DNA of 64,000 nucleotides from contig CANMFL010000004.1 in assembly GCA_947497185.1 (NCBI GenBank), positions 310,001 to 374,000 on the forward strand. The letters are read 5' to 3'. The notes below the pieces were generated by a model. That model was not told where the DNA came from and did no database searches. It was given only the letters and a program-made list of their open reading frames with translations. Below are positions 33,259 to 41,868 of this stretch, piece by piece (position 1 is the first letter of the stretch; each line of letters begins with the position of its first letter). The DNA comes from an uncultured Paracoccaceae bacterium (GTDB lineage Bacteria; Pseudomonadota; Alphaproteobacteria; Rhodobacterales; Rhodobacteraceae). The position numbers and the translations under genes are program-made.

Positions 33259-34143
33259 ATGCACAGCTCCAATCAGCCCGTCGTTCGGTCAGACAAATTA
33301 AATGAACTACGCCGCGCGTTCTGGGCAAGGGTCGAACGTTTGGCTTGTGTAGGTTTGCACCACGCCCTCAAGATAAAGGCAAAAGACAAAAGCGTAGATA
33401 TTGCACAGCGCAGCGCGCTCGTTTTGGCCCCACACGCCGATGACGAAACGCTCGGCTGTGGCGGTATCATTGCATTAAAACGCAACTCAGGAACTGATGT
33501 AACGGTTGCTGTCGCGACCAATGGTTCGGCCTCACATCGCCACGAAATATGGTCGGCCACCACATTGGATGCATTGATTGCATTGCGCGAGACGGAAACC
33601 CTAACCGCTTGCAAAACGCTCGGTGTCAACACGAACGACGTGCACTTTCTCAAGCAACCAGATGGAGATTTGGCAGGGCATATCGCAGCTCTCGCCGCCG
33701 CCATCATGACCCTGCTGCACGCGACACGCCCCGACGATGTCTTTGTGTGCGCTGAACGCGATGGTCACCCAGACCATACCGCACTGGCACAAGCGACCCA
33801 TCTGGCCTTGCAGGACTACTCCAACGACGTTCGCGTTTTGGAATATCCGGTCTGGTGTTTCGACTTCCGATCGTGGCGCGTGCAGAACATGACCAATACC
33901 AAAGGTTTCGTCGCAGGCGTCAAAGACATGCTGAACACTATCCGCGATTGGTCGATGATATCGGTGCGGACCCAAAGCGTACTACCCCTGAAGAAAGCAG
34001 CGCTGGCTGCCCATCAATCCCAACTGGGCACCTACGACCCTGAACCACAATGGTCCGGACTGCCGGACACGTTTACGCGGCATTTTCTAACCAAAACCGA
34101 AATATTCCGTCTTATTAAGCCCAAGGACGGCCCCCCAAAATGA
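33259..34143 (+). CDS. PIG-L/LmbE-family N-acetyl-sugar deacetylase
   Basis: 294 residues. VLAPHADDETLGCGG (about 56-70) carries the zinc-binding PHxDDE motif, and ERDGHPDHTALAQA the second metal-site histidines (HPDH). The family removes N-acetyl groups from GlcNAc-type residues of lipids, cofactors or polysaccharides. It starts 3 bp after the glycosyltransferase stop and overlaps the formyltransferase gene by ATGA. I infer that it frees an amino sugar that the next enzyme re-acylates with formate. Confidence 0.82.
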   Translation: MHSSNQPVVRSDKLNELRRAFWARVERLACVGLHHALKIKAKDKSVDIAQRSALVLAPHADDETLGCGGIIALKRNSGTDVTVAVATNGSASHRHEIWSATTLDALIALRETETLTACKTLGVNTNDVHFLKQPDGDLAGHIAALAAAIMTLLHATRPDDVFVCAERDGHPDHTALAQATHLALQDYSNDVRVLEYPVWCFDFRSWRVQNMTNTKGFVAGVKDMLNTIRDWSMISVRTQSVLPLKKAALAAHQSQLGTYDPEPQWSGLPDTFTRHFLTKTEIFRLIKPKDGPPK

Positions 34144-34928
34144 CCCAAGCGCGCATCATATTGATCTGCCATGCGGCCCCATTTGGCAAAGCGATGGCCC
34201 CCGCATTGCACGCGCGGTTCGGACAAGGGTTGGTCGGCACGCTTGCGATTGACCGCAGACCCGGGCGGCGCGCAACATTGCTGCGCAACATTAAACAGGC
34301 ATTCAAAGCATCTGCATTAGAACGGCGCATCAGACGCGTCGAGGTGGCTTTGGAAAAGTCTGCGCAAAAGCGTTTCGACACCATAGCACAACCGCCAACG
34401 GCATGGCCGGACGGCGTCGACATCTTCACAACGTCTAATCCGAACGAAACACAGGCACTCGCTTGGCTACGCAGCTTATCTCCCGATCTTATAATCGTGA
34501 CGGGGGCGCCAATCCTCAAGCCCGATCTCTTTGACCTGCCTCCGCTGGGGACGTTCAACATGCATTCGTCGTTGCTGCCCGATTATCGCGGGACGCAGGC
34601 AGAGTTCTGGCAAGTGCTGGAAGATCGCCTGGATACAGTGGGTCTAACGATCCACCGCGTGGAAAAAGGCATCGATACTGGCGCGATTATTAGGCAGGTG
34701 CCGACTTTCGTTGACGCTCCGATATCGCCTCAGATGGTGCGCACGAAAAACCTGCTGGCGGCATTAAACGTCGTTCCCGACGCAGTGCAAAGCATAGTGG
34801 ACGGTTCAGCGCAGCCGAGAATGCAAACTGGCGGCGGCCCGCCCAAGCGCAGCAAGGATAAAACCGCTACGCAACGCAGCAAGCTGCTCGCACGGTTGGG
34901 TTATTCAGAATTTGGCGACATCGCATGA
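34140..34928 (+). CDS. Sugar N-formyltransferase-like protein (Formyl_trans_N)
   Basis: 262 residues with the methionyl-tRNA formyltransferase catalytic fold. LIIVTGAPILKPDLFDLP precedes FNMHSSLLPDYRGTQAEFW, which contains the catalytic Asn and His (NMH) and the SLLPxxRG loop, and VEKGIDTGAII holds the catalytic Asp. It lacks the C-terminal tRNA-binding domain of Fmt and the extra size fits sugar N-formyltransferases that use N10-formyl-tetrahydrofolate. Direct coupling to the deacetylase (ATGA) suggests a deacetylate-then-formylate sequence on one amino sugar. It overlaps the following sulfotransferase start in the same way. Confidence 0.78.
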   Translation: MTQARIILICHAAPFGKAMAPALHARFGQGLVGTLAIDRRPGRRATLLRNIKQAFKASALERRIRRVEVALEKSAQKRFDTIAQPPTAWPDGVDIFTTSNPNETQALAWLRSLSPDLIIVTGAPILKPDLFDLPPLGTFNMHSSLLPDYRGTQAEFWQVLEDRLDTVGLTIHRVEKGIDTGAIIRQVPTFVDAPISPQMVRTKNLLAALNVVPDAVQSIVDGSAQPRMQTGGGPPKRSKDKTATQRSKLLARLGYSEFGDIA

Positions 34929-35851
34929 AACAACACCTCAGATCAGCCGTTATCTCCACGGCATTGCGGGTCAAGCGTCACAAACCAGAGGATGCGATCG
35001 TCCTAAGCTGCGACCCCCGAAGCGGCTCAACGTGGATTAGCGAAGTTTTGGGCGCGACAACCCCAAGCGCGGTGATATGGGAACCTTTTCATCGCGACAA
35101 CGTACCCGAGGTTAAGGATCTTGGCTTTGCTTGGCGGCAGTACATTCCCGCCGACGCCAACTGGCCCGAGGCGGAAACATTGATCCGTAAAGTTATGTCA
35201 GGTGGGGTCATCAACCAATGGACTAGCTGGGCAAACCCCGCCGTGGATTTTCTGAGGGCCGAACGACTGATCGTTAAGTGTTGCCGCGCCAATGGCTTCC
35301 TGCCTTGGATGGTCCGGAAAATCGCATTCAAACGGAAACCAATCCATTTCCTACGTCATCCATTTGCAATTGCTGCGTCTCAGATCAAAATGGGCAACTT
35401 TGATACCGAAGGTATGGATCGCGACCTCGATCGTGGCCCCTATACACAATACATAGTCGAAAGCTCTCGCTACATTCGCGGCCTCTCAACCGACGAGGAA
35501 AAGATCGTGGCGATGTGGTGCCGCACCCATCAGGCGGCCTTGAACGATCCTTTGACCCGTGAACGTACCATACGAGTGCACTATGAAAATCTGACGATGG
35601 ATCCTGCTCGCGAAATTCAGCGGGTTTTCGACGGTTGGGGCGAATCGATGCCAAGCAATGTGCTGTCACTTGTGCGAAAAGCGAGCAGAATGACGGAAAA
35701 AACCAGCAAATTGGAAACGCCAGAGCAGCAGATTTCCAAATGGAGAAAACATTTTTCCGATAAACAGGTGGCGCGAATGACGAACGTTATCACCGATTTC
35801 AACCTCACAAACTATGGCGAAAATGTGATGCCCATTGATGAGGATATTTGA
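34925..35851 (+). CDS. Sulfotransferase
   Basis: 308 residues. IVLSCDPRSGSTWISEVL (about 20-37) is the PAPS phosphosulfate loop and HFLRHPFAIAASQIKMG (about 140-156) the 3'-phosphate motif. EPFHRDNVPE just after the loop is common in bacterial Sulfotransfer_3-type proteins. It is the last gene of the operon begun at 32087 and overlaps the formyltransferase stop by ATGA. The operon therefore combines glycosyl transfer, N-acyl exchange and sulfation. Confidence 0.8.
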   Translation: MKQHLRSAVISTALRVKRHKPEDAIVLSCDPRSGSTWISEVLGATTPSAVIWEPFHRDNVPEVKDLGFAWRQYIPADANWPEAETLIRKVMSGGVINQWTSWANPAVDFLRAERLIVKCCRANGFLPWMVRKIAFKRKPIHFLRHPFAIAASQIKMGNFDTEGMDRDLDRGPYTQYIVESSRYIRGLSTDEEKIVAMWCRTHQAALNDPLTRERTIRVHYENLTMDPAREIQRVFDGWGESMPSNVLSLVRKASRMTEKTSKLETPEQQISKWRKHFSDKQVARMTNVITDFNLTNYGENVMPIDEDI

Positions 35852-36195
35852 CGTAAATTCAGATTTTAAAAGTCGTCAGATAAAATAAAAACTTCTTTTT
35901 TTGCAGATAGTTGCGGCAGATAATTACGTGCATATAATTTGCAATCTCGCCCCCTCGGAATCGATCAAATGAAACGATGACCACACCTACCCAAAATGCA
36001 ATAAAAGTCGCGAAAACGATGTAAATACTGGGGTCCTGCGCAGGTTTGCGACTTGCTTCACAACCTAGAAATAGCTTGCGATCTGCTCATTCCCACGCAA
36101 GAATGTTAACTATATTTTAACGAAACTACCTCGCGGTAATATTTTTTTACCGAATTCTATTTTTTGCTGATTTAAATCGATTATTTTATTAACAG
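35852..36195 (+). promoter_or_regulatory. A+T-rich leader/promoter of the exoY-like gene with two dyads
   Basis: 344 bp without a supported gene. GTTAA (36105-36109) and TTAAC (36117-36121) form one dyad. CGGTAA (36134-36139) and TTACCG (36147-36152) form another, about 45 bp before the ATG. The paired dyads close to the start suggest control of the priming step. No terminator with a T-run is visible after the upstream stop at 35851. Confidence 0.4.
36134..36152. promoter_or_regulatory. CGGTAA-N7-TTACCG dyad before exoY
   Basis: A perfect 6-bp inverted repeat with a 7-base A/T spacer, centred 53 bp upstream of the exoY start. Position and symmetry fit a repressor operator overlapping or just downstream of the promoter. 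No regulator can be named from the sequence. Confidence 0.33.
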
Positions 36196-36870
36196 ATGGT
36201 TAGGGATATGTATCATTCGCACATCATTCGTGAATCTAACAACTGGACAACAAACTCTAAAGGCAAACGTTATTTTGATCTAATAGTTGCAGCAACTATG
36301 CTTCTGCTTTTCGCGCCTGTGATGGTTCTAATTGCGGTGTGGTTAAAGCTTGTTAGTCCCGGTCCAATTTTTTATTCCCACACACGCATTGGGAAAAACA
36401 ACGAACTGTTCAATTGCCTTAAGTTCAGAACAATGGTGATGGATGCCGATCAGCGGCTTGCTGACCTATTGGCGTCAAACCATGCAGTTCGGATGGAATG
36501 GGAGACCTGTCGCAAATTGCGCCGTGATCCCCGCGTTGTTCCGGGCGCCGGTGCCTTGCTACGTAAATCCAGTCTTGATGAACTTCCACAGATTTTCAAC
36601 GTGTTGCGCGGCGACATGAGCGTTGTCGGTCCGCGTCCGATTGTTAAAGATGAACTGCAATTTTACGGAATTCACAAAGAGGCGTACCTTTCGGTGCGAC
36701 CTGGTCTGACTGGTCCGTGGCAATCATCAGAACGTTCCGACGGATCGTATCGGTCACGTGTGATGAAAGATGCCGATTATGTTCACAACGCGACGTTGCG
36801 TACAGACATATCACTCATCAGCACGACTGCGCGCAAGCTTTTGAACTGCAGGTTGAACGGTGCCTACTGA
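36196..36870 (+). CDS. exoY: Undecaprenyl-phosphate sugar phosphotransferase, ExoY-like
   Basis: 224 residues. One N-terminal membrane helix (about 28-53) is followed by the Bac_transf domain: SPGPIFYSHTRIGKNN, CLKFRTMVMDAD, RKSSLDELPQIFNVLRGDMS (two parts), VVGPRPIV and RPGLTGPWQ. It transfers a sugar-1-phosphate from a UDP-sugar to undecaprenyl phosphate, starting the repeat unit at the inner membrane. ExoY uses galactose; the sugar here is not provable. The length is that of the minimal ExoY/WcaJ catalytic part without the CoA-binding-like domain. Its 3' end overlaps the opposite-strand small gene by 60 bases. Confidence 0.88.
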   Translation: MVRDMYHSHIIRESNNWTTNSKGKRYFDLIVAATMLLLFAPVMVLIAVWLKLVSPGPIFYSHTRIGKNNELFNCLKFRTMVMDADQRLADLLASNHAVRMEWETCRKLRRDPRVVPGAGALLRKSSLDELPQIFNVLRGDMSVVGPRPIVKDELQFYGIHKEAYLSVRPGLTGPWQSSERSDGSYRSRVMKDADYVHNATLRTDISLISTTARKLLNCRLNGAY

Positions 36871-37062
36871 TCCCAACTCATCAGGTTTATCCGCTTGATC
36901 GGTTCGCGCACTGAATAGCCAAGCATCAAGCAAAATCATGGGCGCGCTGAAAATCCACGCGCCGACGATCCAAATGAAAATTGACCCGCCAAGATATAAT
37001 TTAAGGGCGATCGATAAGGCGACAAGCAAGCCTAAGATGCCAAGTGCACGCAAAAACTGCAT
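36811..37062 (-). CDS. Small two-helix membrane protein, ExoX/SyrA-like candidate EPS repressor
   Basis: 83 residues from the ATG at 37062, which has AAAGGCGA about six bases upstream; the longer frame to 37191 lacks a good site. FLRALGILGLLVALSIALKL (7-fold hydrophobic) and a second helix at about 28-50 are joined by YLGGS; the tail is charged and polar. Size, FLR start, GS turn and two helices resemble ExoX/SyrA-family proteins, small inner-membrane repressors that oppose ExoY in rhizobia. It lies tail-to-tail with exoY and overlaps it by 60 bp. The similarity is judged by eye, so the function is tentative, though the gene itself looks real. Confidence 0.5.
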   Translation of the reverse strand: MQFLRALGILGLLVALSIALKLYLGGSIFIWIVGAWIFSAPMILLDAWLFSARTDQADKPDELGSVGTVQPAVQKLARSRADE

Positions 37063-37200
37063 TAAATTCGCCTTTACCCATCTAACAGTCAGGCCATTCC
37101 CAATGCTGTCAGACAACCTCGTTAAATTCACCCAAGTACGAACTAATGTAGGGCATAAAGTAAGTTTGCCAAGGCGCAGAAGAAAGTACAAGTCAGTTCT
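37063..37200. promoter_or_regulatory. Divergent promoter between ExoX-like gene and flippase gene
   Basis: 138 bp between two divergent starts. There is no ORF with a ribosome site beyond the weak upstream extension of the small gene. Promoters in both directions are likely; no clear dyad is seen. Confidence 0.3.
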
Positions 37201-38661
37201 GTGACCTTATCAGCACCCCCACCTCGACGAGACAACTTCTTTGCCAGCGTGCGGCAACTCGTCGGTGCGCGTGCTTTCGTCATGTTTTTGCAGTTTCTGA
37301 GCCTACCAATTCTGACTCGACTGCTGTCGATAGAAGACTTCGCCATCGTCGCACTTGGCATGGTGATTCCACATTTTGCCAACACCTTTAGCGACTCTGG
37401 CTTTGGGAAATCACTTATCCGCCTACAAAAGTTTGATCACGCTGAGTGGAGCACCGTGTTCTGGTTCCTTGCTGCCATTGGTGTTGTTCTGGCGGGCATC
37501 GTCATGATCGCAGCACCGTTCTATGCGAACGCTACTGGCGTGCCCGAACTCTTCGCGGTTGTGATTGTGTTAGCGCTGTTGCCTTTTTTGCAATCGCTCG
37601 GCGCAGTCTATCAAGCATGGATCGAACGCGATTTTGGCTATAAAAAAATCGCGAACATTATGATGATCAGCGGATTGATCAGTTTGGCCACCGCGATTTG
37701 CCTTGCGCTTTTAGGGTTCGGCTACTGGGCACTGGTGATCCAACAAGTCATGCTTGTCGCCGTTCAGTTTGCCGCTTACGCCTATGTGAGTGAATTTCGG
37801 CCCAAGCTAACCTTTCAACCGAAGTTGCTACACCTCCATTTTGGCTTTGGCGTGAACACATTGTTGTTTTCGGGTATTATGGCCATCCAGAAACAACTAC
37901 CGATCGTTGCGTTCAACCAGCTTTTTGGAACACTCGCTGTATCACTGTGGTCGATGTCAGAAAGACTGTCCCGCTTCCCTAAGATCGGTGCTGTTGGCCC
38001 GTTTTCGCGGGTCGCGATGGTGGCAATGTCGCGACAGTGGCGCGATGGAGCGGGGGCCGCTGACACGGGGCAAACCTATCTGGCGTCGTCCAGATTATTG
38101 GCCATTTTTCTGTTTCCCTGCTTAATCGTCGCGGCATTCCATGCCAGACCCGTTTTCGCTTGGGTGCTGTCCACACCATGGGGCGACGTTGCCCCCCTGT
38201 TTGGCTTAGCTGTACCCGCGTTGTTGGCTGAGTTGGTATCGTCAATCGGGGGAAAGGTGTTCATGGCAGCCAACCGCACCGATCTACGTCTGCGCATGTC
38301 CATCGAACGGTTTATCCTTGGCACGATCCTGTTTCTACTCGCGCTTCCGTTTGGGTTGGAAGCCGCAATCGCAGTCAGAAGCATTTTCGCCGTAATCTAC
38401 ATGCCCCGATACTGGCGTTACATAAACAAATGCGTGCCGTTATCGATCATGTCCGAAGCAAAGGTACTGGTTCTTCCAGCCTGCGTTGGATTGGTCGCAG
38501 CGATACTCGGGCACTATATCCGCGCACCTTGGGATTTTTCTACGCTACAGGATTGTGCCGTCGTCATCTGCCTTTGCATCATCGCGACCGGCGTTACAGT
38601 GCTTTTGACATATCGTCAGATCGTAAACGATATGGCTTGGCTGAGAAACTCAACGAAATAG
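37201..38661 (+). CDS. Wzx-like lipid-linked oligosaccharide flippase
   Basis: 486 residues with about 12-14 hydrophobic helices and the MOP/polysaccharide-biosynthesis layout: LVGARAFVMFLQFLSLPILTRLLS (first helix, in two motifs), DSGFGKSLI, YQAWIERDFGYKKIA and LRMSIERFILGTIL. It should move undecaprenyl-linked repeat units across the inner membrane for polymerisation by the Wzy-like protein. The start is a GTG at 37201. It is monocistronic as far as can be seen and converges with the methyltransferase gene after 33 bp. Confidence 0.82.
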   Translation: MTLSAPPPRRDNFFASVRQLVGARAFVMFLQFLSLPILTRLLSIEDFAIVALGMVIPHFANTFSDSGFGKSLIRLQKFDHAEWSTVFWFLAAIGVVLAGIVMIAAPFYANATGVPELFAVVIVLALLPFLQSLGAVYQAWIERDFGYKKIANIMMISGLISLATAICLALLGFGYWALVIQQVMLVAVQFAAYAYVSEFRPKLTFQPKLLHLHFGFGVNTLLFSGIMAIQKQLPIVAFNQLFGTLAVSLWSMSERLSRFPKIGAVGPFSRVAMVAMSRQWRDGAGAADTGQTYLASSRLLAIFLFPCLIVAAFHARPVFAWVLSTPWGDVAPLFGLAVPALLAELVSSIGGKVFMAANRTDLRLRMSIERFILGTILFLLALPFGLEAAIAVRSIFAVIYMPRYWRYINKCVPLSIMSEAKVLVLPACVGLVAAILGHYIRAPWDFSTLQDCAVVICLCIIATGVTVLLTYRQIVNDMAWLRNSTK

Positions 38662-38694
38662 ACTGGGCTCGCTACGTCGCCACCCTGCTACCTC

Positions 38695-39570
38695 TTAAGC
38701 CGACAGGCTTCGGATTCGCTGCGATCGGTAGGCTGCGTGTGATTGACTGCTGCGCACTGCGATCCCCATTGAGTTTAGATCAACAGTCACAGAAAAGCGT
38801 GGATCGTGCATGATCTCAAGCCACGCCTTTTCCATCCCGTCCGACCAACGAATGTCGTCATAGATCAAGACAACGTCATTCTGAGACGCGCCCAAGATCA
38901 TGTTGGTGTATTTCAGCGTCGGTTTGTACTTATGATTGCCGTCGATAAACGCGAGGTCCAAAGACGGTAGCGCTGGCAGCAACGGCCCGAGCGTGTCGTT
39001 GAAATCGCCAAGCACAAATTCCGTGTGATCAAGCCCAAGGTTAGCGTGCAACTTCTTTGCGATATCAGCGCGGTAAGGCGAAAACTCAAGCGTTGTCAGC
39101 TCTGCGCCGCTTACCTTTGCGATACGCTGACCAGCCGCGATATAGGCCGACGACACGCCAACATTAGTTCCCATTTCGAGGATGCATTTCGGGGCAAGCG
39201 CTGCACAGAGGTCCATCAACAGCTTTGCCGCGCGCTCACTTTTACTGACCGCGACAACATCGCAAATCCGCTGACCTTCGTCATGTCCGCCCGGTGCGCC
39301 AAGGTCACCGGTCGCGAGCATAGACGTATCACCCAGCATGGTTGCGCGCTGCGCCTCGATCTTCTCGGCCCAGGTCTGAGATTCAGCAAGGTCGGCAAAT
39401 GCAAAGTTGTCGATACCCCGTGCCAGTTTCGACGCAATCGGATCACCGTGACTGTTTAGATCATCGATCAACCCACGGATACGGCCCTTTTCCACAAAGG
39501 CCGTTGTTTCAACAATGACATTCCGCAGCAGTGTGTTGCGCCCAATAGCGCGTTTGACAGTTGATATCAT
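38695..39570 (-). CDS. Class I SAM-dependent methyltransferase
   Basis: About 291 residues from the ATG at 39570, preceded by AGGGAG; an in-frame start at 39693 lacks a ribosome site. CILEMGTNVGVSSAYIA is the SAM-binding motif I (E-x-G-x-x-x-G), TLEFSPYRADIAKKL motif II, and LDLAFIDGNHKY with VLIYDDIRW complete the Methyltransf_24 pattern. Such enzymes O-methylate sugars or small molecules. Position beside the flippase suggests EPS or lipid-sugar methylation, but a role outside EPS is possible. Confidence 0.77.
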   Translation of the reverse strand: MISTVKRAIGRNTLLRNVIVETTAFVEKGRIRGLIDDLNSHGDPIASKLARGIDNFAFADLAESQTWAEKIEAQRATMLGDTSMLATGDLGAPGGHDEGQRICDVVAVSKSERAAKLLMDLCAALAPKCILEMGTNVGVSSAYIAAGQRIAKVSGAELTTLEFSPYRADIAKKLHANLGLDHTEFVLGDFNDTLGPLLPALPSLDLAFIDGNHKYKPTLKYTNMILGASQNDVVLIYDDIRWSDGMEKAWLEIMHDPRFSVTVDLNSMGIAVRSSQSHAAYRSQRIRSLSA

Positions 39571-39660
39571 TTTCTCCCTTTCGGGTTGTTGAGGCTTCAT
39601 TTTAAATACCGAAAAGACCGCAAAAAAATATTCGCAGTGTCCCGTGATCAGCAGAGACGA

Positions 39661-39683
39661 CGCGGCAAGCTTAGAACGCCGCG
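39661..39683 (-). terminator. Hairpin downstream of the RTX gene
   Basis: CGCGGC (39661-39666) and GCCGCG (39678-39683) form a G+C-rich inverted repeat with an 11-base loop, 11 bases after the RTX-gene stop as read on the minus strand. No T-run follows, so it is a weak terminator candidate. Confidence 0.35.
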
Positions 39684-39693
39684 CCGATTGCAT

Positions 39694-41868
39694 TTATCCA
39701 AACGTCAGATCGATGCTTTCAATGTTCGCGATATCAAGCGCGAGGGTCGTAAAGCTGTAGCTTGACGAAACCCCGTTCGTATCCCCCGCATTTGCGGCAA
39801 GTGAGCCAATGTAGGCATCAACTTCAGCTTGCACTGCGGCAAAGTCAGCAGCATCGACTTCCAGCTCAAGCGTATCAATACCAGACTGTCCGTCGATCAG
39901 ATCGCGTTCGTTATCGGCTTGGAATGAACGCCAGATAAAGACGTCATCGCCGTCCCCACCAAAGGCCGTGTCTTGCCCTTCACCGATGCGTTTGATCTCA
40001 TCGTTGCCTTGGCCCCCAAAGATCACCTCATTACCAGCATTGCCAGATATCACGTCATCACCGGCACCTGCGAAAATGAAATCATCACCGGGATTGGCTG
40101 TGATCACATCGTCACCGTCACCACCAAGGATTTGGTCATCGTCGCCACTGCCAGTGATATCATCATTGCCAGCGCCGCCTGAAATCAGGTCATTGCCGAG
40201 ATTGCCCGACAGTTCATCGTCACCTTCCCCGCCAATGATCGTATCGTCACCTGCTGAACCCGCAATGACGTCATTGCCAGCACCACCGCTGATCTCGTCA
40301 TCGCCGCCCCTGCCGGTGATTGTGTCATCACCAAGTCCGCCAATAATGATCTCATCAGTGCCGGTCCCTTCAAACGTGACACCGGTATCGCCCAACAAAA
40401 TTGCTTCGCTTGCGGATGCGTCCGGTGCAGCTATATCCCCGATCAGGACTTCAGCGGTTGCCATGCGCCCTGCACTATCGACAATTGTGTAGCTGATCAC
40501 GTCGAAGCCGCCAGTCGCCTCGGCTGTTGCGGTATATGTGATCTGGCCACCCGCACCGATAGCCGCCGTTCCGAATTTTCCGTCTGTGACAGACATGACC
40601 GACGGCGTGCCACCAGCGAGCCCCGGATTATCATTCGCAAGGACATCAATGACGACGTCCGCGTTCAATGCTGGTAGCTCTGCGATATCATCGCTTGCTG
40701 ATAGAATGAACGACGACACAACGACATCCTGATCGTCAAAGCGCAGCATTTCGACATCAACCAGTGCATCGTGGCCGTCAGCGCCGGATACATTCACGCT
40801 GCTACCGTCAAGAGATGTGACCGTGATCGTATAGTCGGCGGCGTTGCCCGCAAAGATCGCGATATCATACCCTTCACCACCATCGATCACATCGTCGCCG
40901 CTACCTCCAATCGCGACGTCGTCTCCACGACCAAGGTCGATCAAGTCATCGCCGCCGCGTCCATCAACGGTGTCATCACCAGAAAATCCTCTGATATGAT
41001 CGTCGGTGTCGCAGCCTATTAGAACGTCATCAACGCCACCGGATCCATGAATGTCGCCACACGGACGGATGCCTGCATCGACATCGGTCACGACCTCACC
41101 AGCCCCGATTGAGATCGTCATCGTGGTGCCGGTGCTGTCCACATCAGAGTCAATCGTGGTGTCATCGCCTTGGCCTGCGGTGACAAAACCAAATCCGTCC
41201 ACTTCGGCAAAGGTGACGGTGTAATCGCCCTGCCCCAATCCGATGAAGGAATAAGACCCGTCATCGTCGGTCATCGTGGTAAAGGTTTCGCCTGTGTCTA
41301 GATTTGTTACCGTCACCTGTGCGCCAACAACGCCCGCTTCGCCGTTATCGGTGTCACTGCCATCGGTATCGAAAAAGTATCGACCGCTTATCGCGCCCGG
41401 GACGCTCACATCACCCCCACCAAGATCGTCGTACCGTGGGTTCCACCCGCAGGTCGTGATGTTGCCGCTTCCGACAACAGTCAGCGTCGTACCTGCTGCG
41501 GGGATGCCATAAGGTTCGTAGAAGGTGAAATAATCTTCATTCGTCCCTTCTTGTTCGATCTCCACCATTACGTAATAGTTGCCGAGATTATCACGCAGCC
41601 ACATGTACTGTTCAGCGTAAATTTGGCCACCGTTTCCGATTTCTTCGCCATCAGCAGTGATGTTCGCTTGCTGACCTCTGTAGTCAGTTGCATTTTCATT
41701 TCGCCAGCTGTCACCTGACAGATAGGCATCATTATCTTCGACAGCGATGTTCAAAGTTGCGCTGTCGGGCATTTCAAAGGTCGACCAGCGGCCGATGTTT
41801 CCGTCTGTAAAATCAGACTCGCGAAATGCGGAAAACTCAAAGGTTTTCATGTGATGATTATAAGGCAA
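39694..41868 (-). CDS. RTX calcium-binding secreted protein with SdrD-B-like domain
   Basis: 724 residues. About 10-150 is an uncharacterised N-terminal domain. About 157-265 is an SdrD B-like fold (SGRYFFDTDGSDTDNGE, DGSYSFIGLGQGDYTV). About 282-335 is a first block of RTX nonapeptides (GGSGDDVID), about 385-475 a cadherin/VCBS-like domain (IDVLANDNPG), and about 503-640 a second block of some 14 RTX repeats. About 641-724 is a T1SS-type C-terminal region. There is no Sec signal, as expected for ABC-exporter (type I) secretion; calcium should fold the repeats outside. A TTG start at 41868 follows GGGGGA at good spacing; the ATG at 41850 is the alternative. It is probably an EPS-matrix or adhesion protein. 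Confidence 0.84.
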   Translation of the reverse strand: MPYNHHMKTFEFSAFRESDFTDGNIGRWSTFEMPDSATLNIAVEDNDAYLSGDSWRNENATDYRGQQANITADGEEIGNGGQIYAEQYMWLRDNLGNYYVMVEIEQEGTNEDYFTFYEPYGIPAAGTTLTVVGSGNITTCGWNPRYDDLGGGDVSVPGAISGRYFFDTDGSDTDNGEAGVVGAQVTVTNLDTGETFTTMTDDDGSYSFIGLGQGDYTVTFAEVDGFGFVTAGQGDDTTIDSDVDSTGTTMTISIGAGEVVTDVDAGIRPCGDIHGSGGVDDVLIGCDTDDHIRGFSGDDTVDGRGGDDLIDLGRGDDVAIGGSGDDVIDGGEGYDIAIFAGNAADYTITVTSLDGSSVNVSGADGHDALVDVEMLRFDDQDVVVSSFILSASDDIAELPALNADVVIDVLANDNPGLAGGTPSVMSVTDGKFGTAAIGAGGQITYTATAEATGGFDVISYTIVDSAGRMATAEVLIGDIAAPDASASEAILLGDTGVTFEGTGTDEIIIGGLGDDTITGRGGDDEISGGAGNDVIAGSAGDDTIIGGEGDDELSGNLGNDLISGGAGNDDITGSGDDDQILGGDGDDVITANPGDDFIFAGAGDDVISGNAGNEVIFGGQGNDEIKRIGEGQDTAFGGDGDDVFIWRSFQADNERDLIDGQSGIDTLELEVDAADFAAVQAEVDAYIGSLAANAGDTNGVSSSYSFTTLALDIANIESIDLTFG

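Noticed and set aside
37063..37191. N-terminal extension of the ExoX-like protein
   Set aside because: No ribosome site; the 83-residue form from 37062 has AAAGGCGA and fits the small-protein family.
39968..40492. 174-residue plus-strand Pro/Ser-rich frame
   Set aside because: It is the antisense of the RTX repeat block; repeats keep all frames open.
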